A stretch of DNA of 64,000 bases, taken from Negativicutes bacterium. GTDB lineage: Bacteria; Bacillota_C; Negativicutes; Sporomusales_B; JARLHX01. The stretch's first letter is position 1; each line of letters starts with the position of its first letter. The DNA is taken from contig JARLHX010000252.1 in NCBI GenBank assembly GCA_031292035.1, forward strand, positions 1 to 64,000, given 5' to 3'. A program made the position numbers and the translations under genes. Shown here one piece after another: positions 15,113-24,134 of the stretch. The notes below the pieces were generated by a model. It saw only the letters and a program-made list of their open reading frames with translations, was not told where the DNA came from and did no database searches.

Positions 15113-16060
15113 CTAGTGCCAAGGATATAAATAATGGAGGAATATACCGAGGGCTAAAAAGAATCCGAAGAGAGTATTGGTCTGGGCGGTGGCGACCATT
15201 GCCGGCATCAGGGCAAGCTGGGTCGTATGTTGCCGGAAGGTTCGCGCGGCCTCGACTGCTTTTGGCAGGCTGACAAAGGATAACAGGGACCAAAGGGGTA
15301 ATACATCTTTCGCGATCAAGAAGAGAATCCAGGCATAGGACAAGATGAACATGGCGATTAGGCAGGAATTGGCGCTCTTTCTCCCCAGGAGGATGGCCAG
15401 CGTTTTCCTGCCATGTTTTTTGTCATCTTGTAAATCACGAATGTTATTGGCCATTAAAATAGCGCCGATCAACACAGAAGAGGGTAGGGAAACCAGGATT
15501 ACCGCCATGTCGATAGCGCCGGTCTGAATAAAGAAAGAGATGACAATAATAACAAGCCCCATGCAAATTCCGGCAGCCAGTTCCCCAAAGGGAGTCGCCG
15601 AAATGGGGTAGGGGCCGCCGGAATAAAGATAACCGACTGCGATGCAGCAAAGGCCGACGGGAAATAGCCACCAGCTGCTGTGATAACAAAGATAAAAGCC
15701 TAATAGCAAGGCAACAGCCAGGACATATTTTGCAGCCGCCAATATTTTGGCCGGAGCAATCCCATCCCGCACAATCACCCCGGCAATGCCGATAGAATGG
15801 GCGTGGTCCAGGCCACGGACATAGTCGAAGTACTCGTTAAAGATATTTGTGGATACTTGAATGAGGATAGATGCCAAAAGCATGACGGCAAATAGGTCGA
15901 TGCGGAAGGTGGGAAAGGGCAGCGCCAGGACTGTTCCGATGATTACCGGGATAAAGGAGGCTGTCAATGTGTGGGGGCGAAGAAGCCGCCAGCCGATATT
16001 CCATTTTGACTTTGCCGGGGAATCAGGATTCATCTGGTCGGTGCTTACCTGAATTTGCAT
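15113..16060 (-). CDS. menA: 1,4-dihydroxy-2-naphthoate polyprenyltransferase (UbiA family)
   Basis: Integral membrane prenyltransferase of 315 residues with eight to nine hydrophobic segments. Two Asp-rich motifs bind Mg-prenyl diphosphate: NIFNEYFDYVRGLD at residues 72-85 and NNIRDLQDDKKHGRKTL around residue 200. The N-terminal LRPHTLTASFIPVIIGT is typical of MenA, which attaches the isoprenoid tail in menaquinone synthesis. A different UbiA-family product is possible, since no other men genes are nearby. GGAGAAAATC precedes the ATG. Confidence 0.8.
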   Translation of the reverse strand: MQIQVSTDQMNPDSPAKSKWNIGWRLLRPHTLTASFIPVIIGTVLALPFPTFRIDLFAVMLLASILIQVSTNIFNEYFDYVRGLDHAHSIGIAGVIVRDGIAPAKILAAAKYVLAVALLLGFYLCYHSSWWLFPVGLCCIAVGYLYSGGPYPISATPFGELAAGICMGLVIIVISFFIQTGAIDMAVILVSLPSSVLIGAILMANNIRDLQDDKKHGRKTLAILLGRKSANSCLIAMFILSYAWILFLIAKDVLPLWSLLSFVSLPKAVEAARTFRQHTTQLALMPAMVATAQTNTLFGFFLALGIFLHYLYPWH

Positions 16061-16099
16061 ATGATTTTCTCCAGCATCTCAAATTTCGTTTCTCAGTAG

Positions 16100-16336
16100 T
16101 CAGCGCGGTTTCGCTTTTTGCAACCCGTACAGTTCTTCTATTTGGGTAAAGAGTAAGGTGTGGGCATCATCGATTGCTTGATTGTAGATGCTTGGCCCGA
16201 TTTTCGCCAAAATAAAATCGAGAAAAAATTCAGCAGCTAAATTGCCGATTTCTTCTTCCCGCTCCTGCAGAAAGTAGGCTTGTATATCCCGAACGGCGTT
16301 GGTTCTATCGTCTTTTGTCAGTTTAATCTTGCTCAT
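16100..16336 (-). CDS. DUF2164 family protein (78 aa)
   Basis: MSKIKLTKDDRTNAVRDI followed by YFLQEREEEIGNLAAEF, FFLDFILAKIGPSIYNQAI is the conserved pattern of DUF2164, small acidic cytoplasmic proteins of unknown function. The ATG after TAGGAGGAAATAC is the start; the frame is open further upstream but without a site. It lies between menA and the ftsH-like gene, all on the minus strand. Confidence 0.8.
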   Translation of the reverse strand: MSKIKLTKDDRTNAVRDIQAYFLQEREEEIGNLAAEFFLDFILAKIGPSIYNQAIDDAHTLLFTQIEELYGLQKAKPR

Positions 16337-16495
16337 GTATTTCCTCCTAAATAAACTGGTGTTATACCGGTGCACTCTGGGGGCACAGACAAAAAGCAAC
16401 TATCATCACAGTAACACCGTTCGCTACAAGCGGCAAGTATTTGTTATTTATATTGTTATCAGCAAATGCTTGCTATTCCTGGCTGAAAAATAATA

Positions 16496-16513
16496 ATCCG
16501 GCTTGCGCCGGAT
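16496..16513 (-). terminator. Terminator of the ftsH-like gene
   Basis: On the minus strand the stem ATCCGGC/GCCGGAT with a four-base loop is followed by a T-rich stretch, ten bases after the stop at 16523. Confidence 0.7.
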
Positions 16514-16522
16514 CGGTGTATT

Positions 16523-17929
16523 TTATGCTCTCAGCAGCGACTCCCAATTGAGGAGCTGTCTGAGTTCTTCGCTCTCCAAGGTCTCGCGTTCCAGCAGTGC
16601 CTTGGAAATCCGGTGGAGCTTGTCGAGATGATCTCTTATCAAGCCTTCGGTTTTACTATAGGCCGTCCCGATGAGTTGCCGTATTTCCTTATCAATCGTA
16701 CTGGTGAATTCCTCGCTATAGCTGGTCTTGCGGCTAAAGTCACGTCCTAAGTAAACCGGTTCTTCATCCCGCCCAAAGGAAATGGGGCCGATGGCCTCGC
16801 TCATGCCATATTCGCAAACCATTTTATGCGCAATGTCGGCCACCTGCCTGAGGTCATTTTGCGCCCCAGTGCTCATTTCACCCAGCACCAGCGACTCTGC
16901 CACCCGGCCGCCTAATAAAGTCATGATCTGGGCAAGCAGCTCCGATTCGGTCAGAAAATAACGGTCTTCCTTCGGCAGGGTGAGGGTATAGCCGCCGCTT
17001 TGCCCGCGCGGAATGATTGATACCTTATGGACCGGGTCGGTATGGTCGAGCAGCATACTGACCAAGACATGGCCGGCCTCATGATAGGCGATGATATTCC
17101 TGTCTTTTTCACTCATCACCCGGTTTTTTCTTTCCGGTCCGGATATGACCAGTTCCACCGCTTCTTCCAGCTGGTGCATCTCGATATGAGCCTTTCCCTG
17201 CCGGATGGCGAGAAAGGCGGCTTCATTGACCAGGTTATTGATGTCGGCGCCGGTAAAACCGGACGTGCGGCGGGCGATAGCGGCAAGATTCACATCAGCG
17301 GAAAACGGCTTTCCGGCAGCGTAGATTTTCAATATTTCATGGCGGCCCTTGGCATCGGGTTTGTCAACCAGAATGCGGCGGTCGAAGCGCCCCGCCCGGA
17401 TGAGGGCCGGGTCGAGGATATCCAGACGGTTGGTGGCAGCGATGACAACGATATCCTGAGAAGAAGAAAAGCCGTCCATTTCCACCAACAACTGATTCAG
17501 CGTTTGCTCGCGTTCATCGTGTCCTCCGCCGAGTCCGGTTCCCCGCTCGCGGCCTACGGCGTCGATTTCATCGATAAACACGATGCTGGGAGTTTTCCTT
17601 CTCGCCTTTATAAACAAATCGCGCACCCGGGAAGCGCCGACGCCAACATACATCTCTACAAATTCTGAAGCGCTGATACTAAAAAAAGGCACACCTGCTT
17701 CACCGGCGATAGCACGTGCCAGCAGCGTTTTGCCTGTTCCGGGAGGTCCATACAGCAAAACACCGGTGGGAATGCGCGCCCCCATGTCGCGAAACTTTTT
17801 GGGGTTTTTCAAAAATTCCAGGATTTCTTCTAAATCCTGTTTGGCTTCGTCGGCCCCGGCAACGTCTTTGAAAGTAACCCGGGTTTTACTTTTTGCGCGC
17901 AGTTTTGTCCTGAACCTGTGATGAGACAA
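16523..17929 (-). CDS. FtsH-like AAA+ zinc protease without membrane domain
   Basis: 468 residues comprising the complete AAA+ module (Walker A GPPGTGKT at 61-68, Walker [16 protein letters not shown], second region of homology [19 protein letters not shown]) and the M41 protease (zinc site HEAGH at about 284-288, then [16 protein letters not shown]). Canonical FtsH is about 600-650 residues and begins with two membrane helices and a periplasmic domain; here the protein starts at the AAA linker, at a TTG preceded by GAGGGCGGATAGGA, and an in-frame stop lies just upstream. It should therefore be a soluble ATP-dependent protease. A second, full-length FtsH is presumably elsewhere in the genome. 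Confidence 0.85.
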   Translation of the reverse strand: MSHHRFRTKLRAKSKTRVTFKDVAGADEAKQDLEEILEFLKNPKKFRDMGARIPTGVLLYGPPGTGKTLLARAIAGEAGVPFFSISASEFVEMYVGVGASRVRDLFIKARRKTPSIVFIDEIDAVGRERGTGLGGGHDEREQTLNQLLVEMDGFSSSQDIVVIAATNRLDILDPALIRAGRFDRRILVDKPDAKGRHEILKIYAAGKPFSADVNLAAIARRTSGFTGADINNLVNEAAFLAIRQGKAHIEMHQLEEAVELVISGPERKNRVMSEKDRNIIAYHEAGHVLVSMLLDHTDPVHKVSIIPRGQSGGYTLTLPKEDRYFLTESELLAQIMTLLGGRVAESLVLGEMSTGAQNDLRQVADIAHKMVCEYGMSEAIGPISFGRDEEPVYLGRDFSRKTSYSEEFTSTIDKEIRQLIGTAYSKTEGLIRDHLDKLHRISKALLERETLESEELRQLLNWESLLRA

Positions 17930-18050
17930 TCCTATCCGCCCTCTTTCTCACAAAAAGGTAGTATCGTGCTTATGTCAATTTATTTTATGCCGGTGTGCAG
18001 TGCTTAGTTCCTCTGACCAAGCAGGCCGGAAAGGGCCACCAAATGAGCTT

Positions 18051-18087
18051 ATAAAAGCTCGTGAATTGTCACGAAGCTTTTATTTTT
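18051..18087. terminator. Terminator hairpin between divergently placed genes
   Basis: AAAAGCTCGTGA / TCACGAAGCTTTT with a four-base loop (one bulged base) and a T run. It sits between the ftsH-like gene start and the chemoreceptor gene; it may end a transcript reading in from either side. Confidence 0.6.
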
Positions 18088-18290
18088 GTGGGATTAGCGT
18101 TATAATTGTTATAATAATCTAAATTTAGCAAGTATTTCTATAATGATACTAAATAGATAATATCTATCAAATAAAAGGTGGCCGCGTGTAAATGCGCCAG
18201 CGAAGAGGTAGTTTTTCGGCGACTGAAGGGAGGATTTGGGCGGTTAATGTCGAACTTTGTAATATTATGGATGCGCGGGAGGCGGTTGTA

Positions 18291-19361
18291 ATGGAAACAG
18301 TTTTTTTTGTAGCGCTGACCCCTGGCATGGCGCAGGCAGCGCAGCAGGTGGCACGGGAGCTGAATGTAGCATTCCCTGTCGAAGTGGTTCCGTTTGATAA
18401 AGGGCCAGATGTGGTCAAAGCAAATCCCCAGGCAGATGTCATGATCAGCAGGGGGCTTATGGTTGATTTGCTGCGCAAACACACCGAAAAGCCGGTGGTG
18501 GGTCTCACCATCACCATCGCCGAGCTGCTGGAGTCGGTGCAGCAGCTGGTGGCAGGCGGCGCAGCCAAAGTGGGTGTTGTGGCCCATCGCGGCTTTTTGG
18601 AAATGGACGAGATCGATTTTGTCGTGGGGGCAGTGACCATCCATGTTCGGCCCTGGACCACCCTCGCAGACGTGCCGAAGATCCTGGAAAAGCTCAGTCA
18701 GATCGGGGTCAAAGCCATTTCGGGGGATAAAGGGGGTTCCACGGTAGCCAAGGAAAAGGGCTATGTGGTGGAAGTCCTTGATTCGGGACTCCCGGCAATA
18801 CGGCGGGCCATCAACGAGGCCCTCAAAATATCCCAGGCCCAAGAACGGGAGCGGCAAAGAGAACGGGAGAAAACACGTCGTTTCGAGGGAGTATTGGCTG
18901 AACTCTATGCGGATTTGGGACAGGCGGCATCCTCTCTGGAAGAGCTGGCGGCCTCGTCTGAGGAGCTGGCGGCCTCCAGCCAGGAAACATCCGGTATCGC
19001 CAAAACAGCCACCCAAGAGGTGAACGGCATCTCCGAAATACTGGAGGTCATCCGGCGGGTGGCGCAGCAGACCAATCTGCTGGGCCTCAACGCCGCTATC
19101 GAGGCGGCCCGGGCCGGTGAACACGGGCGGGGCTTTTCGGTGGTGGCCGAGGAGGTGCGCAAGCTGGCTGACGAGAGCAATACCTCGGCCAGGAATATTG
19201 ACGGGATGCTGAAACGATTCCGCGAATCGGTCCTCCGGGTACAGAAAAACGTCGAACAGAGCACTGGTATTACCCAGGAACAGGCCAAAGCCACCCAGGC
19301 GTTGTCACAGATGCTGGAAGACCTCAGGGCGGTGGGGGAAAAGCTGAAAACCATGGCCTGA
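18291..19361 (+). CDS. Soluble chemoreceptor with PrpR_N sensor domain
   Basis: 356 residues. Residues 1 to about 180 match the PrpR_N sensory domain of propionate-catabolism activators ([52 protein letters not shown]). After a charged helical linker ([16 protein letters not shown]) comes a methyl-accepting signalling domain with the invariant hairpin tip ([33 protein letters not shown]). There is no membrane segment, so the receptor is cytoplasmic and should read an intracellular metabolite and signal to CheA. GGGAGG precedes the chosen ATG; upstream in-frame ATGs lack a site. It is 45 bases ahead of a threonine-dehydratase-like gene, which could make 2-oxobutyrate, a propionate precursor. 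That link is inference. Confidence 0.85.
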   Translation: METVFFVALTPGMAQAAQQVARELNVAFPVEVVPFDKGPDVVKANPQADVMISRGLMVDLLRKHTEKPVVGLTITIAELLESVQQLVAGGAAKVGVVAHRGFLEMDEIDFVVGAVTIHVRPWTTLADVPKILEKLSQIGVKAISGDKGGSTVAKEKGYVVEVLDSGLPAIRRAINEALKISQAQERERQREREKTRRFEGVLAELYADLGQAASSLEELAASSEELAASSQETSGIAKTATQEVNGISEILEVIRRVAQQTNLLGLNAAIEAARAGEHGRGFSVVAEEVRKLADESNTSARNIDGMLKRFRESVLRVQKNVEQSTGITQEQAKATQALSQMLEDLRAVGEKLKTMA

Positions 19362-19406
19362 TGGAGACTTCTTTGCTTTGTTGGCTTGTGAATGGGAGGG
19401 CGGTAG

Positions 19407-20363
19407 ATGAAGAGTCGATTAAAACTCGAAAATATCGAGCAGGCGGTCGGCGTGATCGACCCGGTGTTTTTACATACCCCGCAATTTCGCTGTGAGCCCC
19501 TCGAGGATATTACCGAATGCCGGATGCTCATCAAAATTGAAACGCTAAACCCCATTCGGTCTTTTAAAGGCCGGGGCGCTTCCTGTTTTGTCGCGAAGCT
19601 GCCGACTGGCTCGACGTTGGTGTGTGCCAGTGCCGGCAATCTGGGACAGGCCATGGCATATGTCTGCCGCGAAAAAGGCATAAAGGCTGTTGTCTATGCC
19701 AGTGTCAGCGCAAATCCCTTTAAAATAGCAAGGATGCAGGCTTTAGGAGCCGAAGTGCGACTGGAAGGCGAGGATTTTGACGCCGCCAAGCTCGCGGCCA
19801 GGAATTTTGCCCAGCTATCAGGAGCGACTTTGGTGGAAGACAGCCTGGATGTCGAAACCTGTGAAGGGGCGGGCACCATCGCGATAGAGCTTTTAAAGTG
19901 GCAGGAGCCGATTGATGTGGTCTTGGTGGCTTTGGGAAATGGGGCGCTGCTTACCGGTGTTGCCCGCTGGATCAAAGCATTTTCGCCTAAAAGCGAGGTG
20001 ATTGGCGTGGTTGCCGAGGGTGCGCCGGCGATGGCGGAATCGTTTCAGTCCGGCAAAATCGTTTCTTATGCCAAGGTGAACACAATCGCCGATGGCATCG
20101 CGGTTCGGACACCCATTCCCGAGGTCTTGTCCGACATGCAGGGGACGGTGGACAAAGTCCTAGTCGTCGATGACGAAACAACGATCAAGGCGATGAAGCT
20201 TTTGCACAAGCACCTTGGCATTATCGCCGAGCCCTCCGGGGCCGTCGGGCTGGCCGCCGTATTAAACAACCGGGAGTTATTTCGCGGCAAGCTTGTTGCG
20301 ATCATTGTGTGCGGCGGAAACCTGACAGACGAACAAGTGAACCGATACTGGGGTATAAGGTAA
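19407..20363 (+). CDS. Threonine/serine dehydratase-like PLP enzyme
   Basis: Fold-type II PLP enzyme, 318 residues, without the C-terminal ACT-like regulatory domain of biosynthetic IlvA. PLP lysine K54 is in SFKGRGAS; the Asn-loop is SAGNLGQAMA (most dehydratases have SAGNHAQ), and the phosphate-binding loop is GNGALLTGV. The C-terminal IIVCGGNLTDEQ is typical of the threonine/serine/hydroxyaspartate ammonia-lyase group. Expected reaction: deamination of a beta-hydroxy amino acid to a 2-oxo acid. Probably co-transcribed with the PrpR_N chemoreceptor. Confidence 0.8.
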   Translation: MKSRLKLENIEQAVGVIDPVFLHTPQFRCEPLEDITECRMLIKIETLNPIRSFKGRGASCFVAKLPTGSTLVCASAGNLGQAMAYVCREKGIKAVVYASVSANPFKIARMQALGAEVRLEGEDFDAAKLAARNFAQLSGATLVEDSLDVETCEGAGTIAIELLKWQEPIDVVLVALGNGALLTGVARWIKAFSPKSEVIGVVAEGAPAMAESFQSGKIVSYAKVNTIADGIAVRTPIPEVLSDMQGTVDKVLVVDDETTIKAMKLLHKHLGIIAEPSGAVGLAAVLNNRELFRGKLVAIIVCGGNLTDEQVNRYWGIR

Positions 20364-20384
20364 AAGTACCTGCTACCTTTAAAT

Positions 20385-20416
20385 AAAAGCTGTGTGAGCA
20401 TTCGCGCAGCTTTTGT
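20385..20416 (+). terminator. Rho-independent terminator
   Basis: AAAAGCTG / CAGCTTTT with inner GTG/CGC pairing and a T-rich tail, after the dehydratase gene. Confidence 0.7.
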
Positions 20417-20449
20417 TTATTTTGCACCGACTGAACGAGCACAACACTA

Positions 20450-20479
20450 TTTACACGAATGTATGTTCGGTAGTATACT
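20450..20479 (+). promoter_or_regulatory. recQ promoter with SOS (LexA) box in the spacer
   Basis: A -35 TTTACA and a -10 TATACT are 18 bases apart. The spacer begins with CGAATGTATGTTCG (20456-20469), one base from the Firmicute LexA consensus CGAAC-N4-GTTCG. LexA bound here would block RNA polymerase, so recQ is probably SOS-inducible. Confidence 0.65.
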
Positions 20480-20553
20480 GGTGATAAGAAACAGGACAGG
20501 CTTGTCTGGCTGAAACAGATGACTGAAGAAGCAAAGCGTATAGGAGCGTCAAT

Positions 20554-22680
20554 ATGCAAAAGGCCCGGGATTTATTGCAGAAATATTACGGCTATACCGA
20601 TTTTCGCCCGGGACAGGCCGAAATCATCGACAGCCTGACAAGTGGCAGGGATACGGTTGCCGTTATGCCGACCGGGGCGGGGAAGTCGCTGTGCTTTCAG
20701 CTGCCGGCCCTTTTGCTGCCAGGGGTCACCATCGTGATCTCGCCCCTCATTTCTCTGATGAAAGACCAGGTGGACGCCCTCCATGGGGTGGGCATCCCTG
20801 CCGCCTTTATCAATAGTTCGCTGTCGCCCGCCGAGGTGAATGAGCGCCTGTATCAGGCCAGACAGGGACGGTACAAGCTCCTGTATGTGGCGCCGGAACG
20901 GCTGGAGTCAGACTACTTTCAGTCTGCCATCCAGGGGCTGGAGATCTCGCTGCTGGCCATCGACGAAGCCCACTGTATTTCGCAGTGGGGACATGATTTT
21001 CGTCCCAGCTACCGGGCTATCGGACCGTTCATCGACAGTCTGCCCCGCCGCCCGGTGATCGGCGCCTTTACCGCGACAGCCACCGACAACGTCAAGCAGG
21101 ACATCGTCGACCTCCTGGCACTGCAAAAACCGGCCACCTATTATACCGGGGTCGACCGTGCCAACCTGCTCTTTACTGTGGCCCGCGGCGAAAATAAAAA
21201 AGAATTTGTCCAAAAATATATTGCCGACAATAAAAAGCAGTCAGGCATTATCTATGTCGCCACCCGCAAAGAGGTCGACAAGCTCTATACCGCCTTGCGG
21301 AAAACAGGCTGGTCGGTCGGGAAATATCATGCCGGTATGAACGAATCCGAGCGTAGGAAAAACCAAGAACAGTTTATCCGCGACGACATTGGCATCATGG
21401 TGGCCACCAACGCCTTCGGCATGGGGATCGACAAACCGGATGTGCGCTTTGTCATCCATTACAATATGCCGAAGAATATGGAGTCCTACTACCAGGAGGC
21501 CGGCAGGGCGGGCCGCGACGGCGAGGCCAGCGAATGCATCCTGCTGTTTGGCGCCCAGGATATCCTGCTGCAAAAGTTTCTGATCGAGCAGTCGGTCTTC
21601 GATCCTGAGAGAAAAAGCAGCGAACTCAGCAAACTGCAGGCCATGGTGGATTACTGCCATACCCCCGCCTGTCTGCGCCGCTATATCCTGGGTTATTTCG
21701 ACGAGGCAGCACCTAGCGACGAATGCGGCAACTGCAGCAACTGCAATGACGGCAGTGAAATGGCCGATGTCACCATCGAGGCACAAAAGGTATTATCCTG
21801 CGTCGTCCGTCTGAAAGAGCGCTTTGGCGTCAACCTGATCGCCGATGTCTTAAAAGGATCGAAAAACCAGAAAGTGCGGCAGCAGGGATTTGATACCCTC
21901 CCCAGCTACGGCATATTGAAAGAATATAACCTGCAAGAACTAAAAGACCTGATCAACCGGCTGATTGCGACCGGTTATCTCCGCCTTTCCGGAGGCGAGT
22001 ATCCGGTGGTCAAGCTGACCGGCGAAGGGGCCGCGGTCCTAAAGGATCAAGCCGAAGTGTGGCAGAAGATTCCCCAACGGCCGCAAAAAGCCGCCCAGGA
22101 CAATTCGCTGTTTGAGCTGCTGCGGGCGCTGCGCAAGGATATCGCCGACAGCAAAGGGGTGCCGCCCTACATGGTATTTGCCGACAGTACCCTAAAGGAA
22201 ATGAGCGAATATTGTCCGGCCGACCGGCGGGCCCTGCGGGCGATCAGCGGGGTGGGAGAGACGAAGCTGGACCGCTATGGCGACGCCTTCCTCAGGGTCA
22301 TTGAAGAATATTGCATCAAGAATAACAGAATCCAACAACCCGCGATAACAGCTCCGGCAGCGGCTGAGGAAAAACGCGAGGACGCGCCCAGTCATGTCGT
22401 TACCCTCGGCCTCTACCAAGCCGGACGGACGCTGGCCGAGATTGCCGCCCAGCGCAAGTTGACCCAGCTCACCGTCCAGGACCATCTGATCCGCTGCAGC
22501 ACAGAGGGCTACGAGATCGACTGGTCGCCGCTCATTCCCGCCCGCTATGAAGCTCTGATTCTCGCCAAGATCGGCGAACTGGGGGCAGGCAGACTCAAGC
22601 CGCTGAAGGAGGCTTTGCCTCCGGCGGTAGACTACGCCGCCATCAAGGCGACAATATGCAAGCACAGGAACGCCCTGTAG
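20554..22680 (+). CDS. recQ: ATP-dependent DNA helicase RecQ
   Basis: 708-residue superfamily 2 helicase unwinding 3'-5' in recombination and repair. Motifs: Walker [18 protein letters not shown] (about 43-59), DEAH box [15 protein letters not shown], motif [12 protein letters not shown]; the RQC zinc cluster C...CGNCSNC around residue 390; an HRDC domain ([23 protein letters not shown]); and an extra C-terminal helix-turn-helix ([19 protein letters not shown]) of the kind fused to Firmicute RecQ proteins. Promoter with an SOS-type box and a terminator frame it as a single-gene unit. Confidence 0.95.
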   Translation: MQKARDLLQKYYGYTDFRPGQAEIIDSLTSGRDTVAVMPTGAGKSLCFQLPALLLPGVTIVISPLISLMKDQVDALHGVGIPAAFINSSLSPAEVNERLYQARQGRYKLLYVAPERLESDYFQSAIQGLEISLLAIDEAHCISQWGHDFRPSYRAIGPFIDSLPRRPVIGAFTATATDNVKQDIVDLLALQKPATYYTGVDRANLLFTVARGENKKEFVQKYIADNKKQSGIIYVATRKEVDKLYTALRKTGWSVGKYHAGMNESERRKNQEQFIRDDIGIMVATNAFGMGIDKPDVRFVIHYNMPKNMESYYQEAGRAGRDGEASECILLFGAQDILLQKFLIEQSVFDPERKSSELSKLQAMVDYCHTPACLRRYILGYFDEAAPSDECGNCSNCNDGSEMADVTIEAQKVLSCVVRLKERFGVNLIADVLKGSKNQKVRQQGFDTLPSYGILKEYNLQELKDLINRLIATGYLRLSGGEYPVVKLTGEGAAVLKDQAEVWQKIPQRPQKAAQDNSLFELLRALRKDIADSKGVPPYMVFADSTLKEMSEYCPADRRALRAISGVGETKLDRYGDAFLRVIEEYCIKNNRIQQPAITAPAAAEEKREDAPSHVVTLGLYQAGRTLAEIAAQRKLTQLTVQDHLIRCSTEGYEIDWSPLIPARYEALILAKIGELGAGRLKPLKEALPPAVDYAAIKATICKHRNAL

Positions 22681-22696
22681 AAAATACTGCACCAAC

Positions 22697-22732
22697 AAGA
22701 AAAGCACTCAGTGTTATGAGTGCTTTTCTTGC
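22697..22732. terminator. Bidirectional terminator after recQ
   Basis: Perfect 14-base stem AAGAAAAGCACTCA / TGAGTGCTTTTCTT with a six-base loop, between convergent recQ and a small minus-strand frame. Confidence 0.85.
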
Positions 22733-22747
22733 TCTCGCTATGTAATG

Positions 22748-22912
22748 TTATTCATCATAAATCGGAATCAGCGATATTCGGATATCAGAATTGGCATTGG
22801 CGTTGCGCTTGATCAGACGGTTGTAGCGTTTCAAAGTACTCAGCAGGCAGCCAATCCTTTTCGTCACAGTGATTCTCCCGTACCTTACATAGATACCCCA
22901 TGATCTCTTCAT
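22748..22912 (-). CDS. Small basic protein (54 aa), hypothetical
   Basis: ATG preceded by AAAGGTG on the minus strand; stop 16 bases from the bidirectional terminator. The product is Arg/Lys-rich (MKRSWGIYVRYGRITVTKR, LKRYNRLIKRN), with net positive charge, no signal peptide and one cysteine. Such composition would fit nucleic-acid binding. Coding status rests only on the start site and the terminator. Confidence 0.4.
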   Translation of the reverse strand: MKRSWGIYVRYGRITVTKRIGCLLSTLKRYNRLIKRNANANSDIRISLIPIYDE

Positions 22913-23263
22913 AGCATCACCTTTCTTTCTGCATAGTTCTACAATTCAATACAGAGAAATTGGATCAGGTAAATGGAGTGGGAAAGCATCGTTTCCAGGG
23001 GAGAGTGACTTACAATCTGATGCATTGTATTGAGTTGTATGTTTGTATATTTGTATTGTAGCACAAATGTTTACATAATTGTACAGGGAAGTATATCCAG
23101 ATATGCGCTGGCCATTTCAGATGCACCCCCGTTATTGTTTGATCTGCAAAAATTTATAAAAAAAGATAAAATATACAAAAGATTAATAATTTTCCAATTA
23201 TGGGAAGGTAAAATATAGTATTTGTGGAAATTTATCAAAAAAGAAACTAAAGGAGCTGGAAAT
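22913..23263. other. 351-base AT-rich intergenic stretch
   Basis: Divergent upstream region of the 54-residue frame and the exported protein gene. It is AT-rich with several TTGTA/TACAA words and probable promoters but no structure I can assign. Confidence 0.5.
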
Positions 23264-23881
23264 GTGAATAAACGCTTTTTTGTGCTTGCTATGGTTTTAG
23301 TCATGATGGTGTTGCTTGTCAGCGTCGCCTATGCCGAGGAACCAGCCAATCCCGTCACCCCAGTCACTCCAGTCGCCCCAGTAGAGACAAAAGCGAAGGT
23401 GACAGTAGCAACTATCTACATCAATAACGCAAAAAGCACTTATGACGACGAGATTACGAAAAAATTGACTGACCGCTTCAACGCCAAGCTAGCCATGTAT
23501 GATTTGCGTCCAGGTGACAAGTATATAGAAAAACTTAATAAAATGGGAGTGACCGATGTCACCACCGCTGAACGGGCCGATATCGTGCAAGTGTTTACAG
23601 GCGAGGGGATCGATTATGTGGTATATGCCGAGGTTCAGCCCCCGATCATGAAGCAATGGGTATCTTTCTTCAATATCGGTGTTGCCGCGACTGTCACCAT
23701 TCCGGTGAAGATATTGGATATCAAAAACAATAAATACCTCTATAATGGCAAGTTCACCGAGCAAGCAGACAATAGCTCCATGCTCGGTGGAGTTGGTACC
23801 AAGGCTGCCGTCATAAAGGCCATGGATCAGATACTAGTTAAAACCGATGAAATCCTGACCAATCGCCTACCGGTACTATGA
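23264..23881 (+). CDS. Exported protein of unknown function (205 aa)
   Basis: Starts at GTG after AAAGGAGCTGG; an upstream ATG at 23222 has no such site. A signal peptide (KRFF, then a Val/Leu/Met-rich core, cleavage near AYAEE) is followed by a Pro/Val/Thr repeat linker (PVTPVTPVAPV) and a globular domain of about 150 residues with alternating strands and helices (VTVATIYINNAKS, IDYVVYAEVQP, VTIPVKILDIKNNKYLYNG). The fold resembles small nucleotide-free alpha/beta domains of outer-membrane-associated proteins, but I cannot name a family. Confidence 0.65.
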   Translation: MNKRFFVLAMVLVMMVLLVSVAYAEEPANPVTPVTPVAPVETKAKVTVATIYINNAKSTYDDEITKKLTDRFNAKLAMYDLRPGDKYIEKLNKMGVTDVTTAERADIVQVFTGEGIDYVVYAEVQPPIMKQWVSFFNIGVAATVTIPVKILDIKNNKYLYNGKFTEQADNSSMLGGVGTKAAVIKAMDQILVKTDEILTNRLPVL

Positions 23882-23944
23882 ATACGGTAGTGTAAAAAAA
23901 GGGAGCTTGACCCCATAGCGGGTACAAACCTCGGGACCTTGAAT

Positions 23945-23976
23945 AAGAAGGCCGCGATTTCGCTGGCCTTCTTTTT
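23945..23976 (+). terminator. Rho-independent terminator
   Basis: AAGAAGGCC / GGCCTTCTT with an 11-base loop and five T. Confidence 0.75.
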
Positions 23977-24134
23977 GTCTTCTAAATATGCTGTTGCCGC
24001 ACAGCTTTTTAGCTTTAACGAAAATAAATTTATAATACGGCATGAGGAATGAAGAAATTTTCAAAACAATCAGGGAAATAGTACCAAATTAATATAATTA
24101 AGTTAATAAGGTCAAATGTTGTGAGGTGAAAAGT

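Noticed and set aside
18138..19124. Long minus-strand open frame over the chemoreceptor gene
   Set aside because: Composition (Cys/His/Arg-rich without motif) and lack of a start site mark it as a shadow of the PrpR_N-MCP gene.
22794..22810. Sigma-54-like TGGCATTGGCGTTGCG
   Set aside because: Spacing is right, but it lies inside a probable small gene on the other strand, has a poor -24 element, and the next plus-strand gene is more than 450 bases away.
23380..23881. Exported protein at 23264 as a lipoprotein
   Set aside because: The cleavage region is AYAEE with no cysteine, so it is a normal signal peptide.
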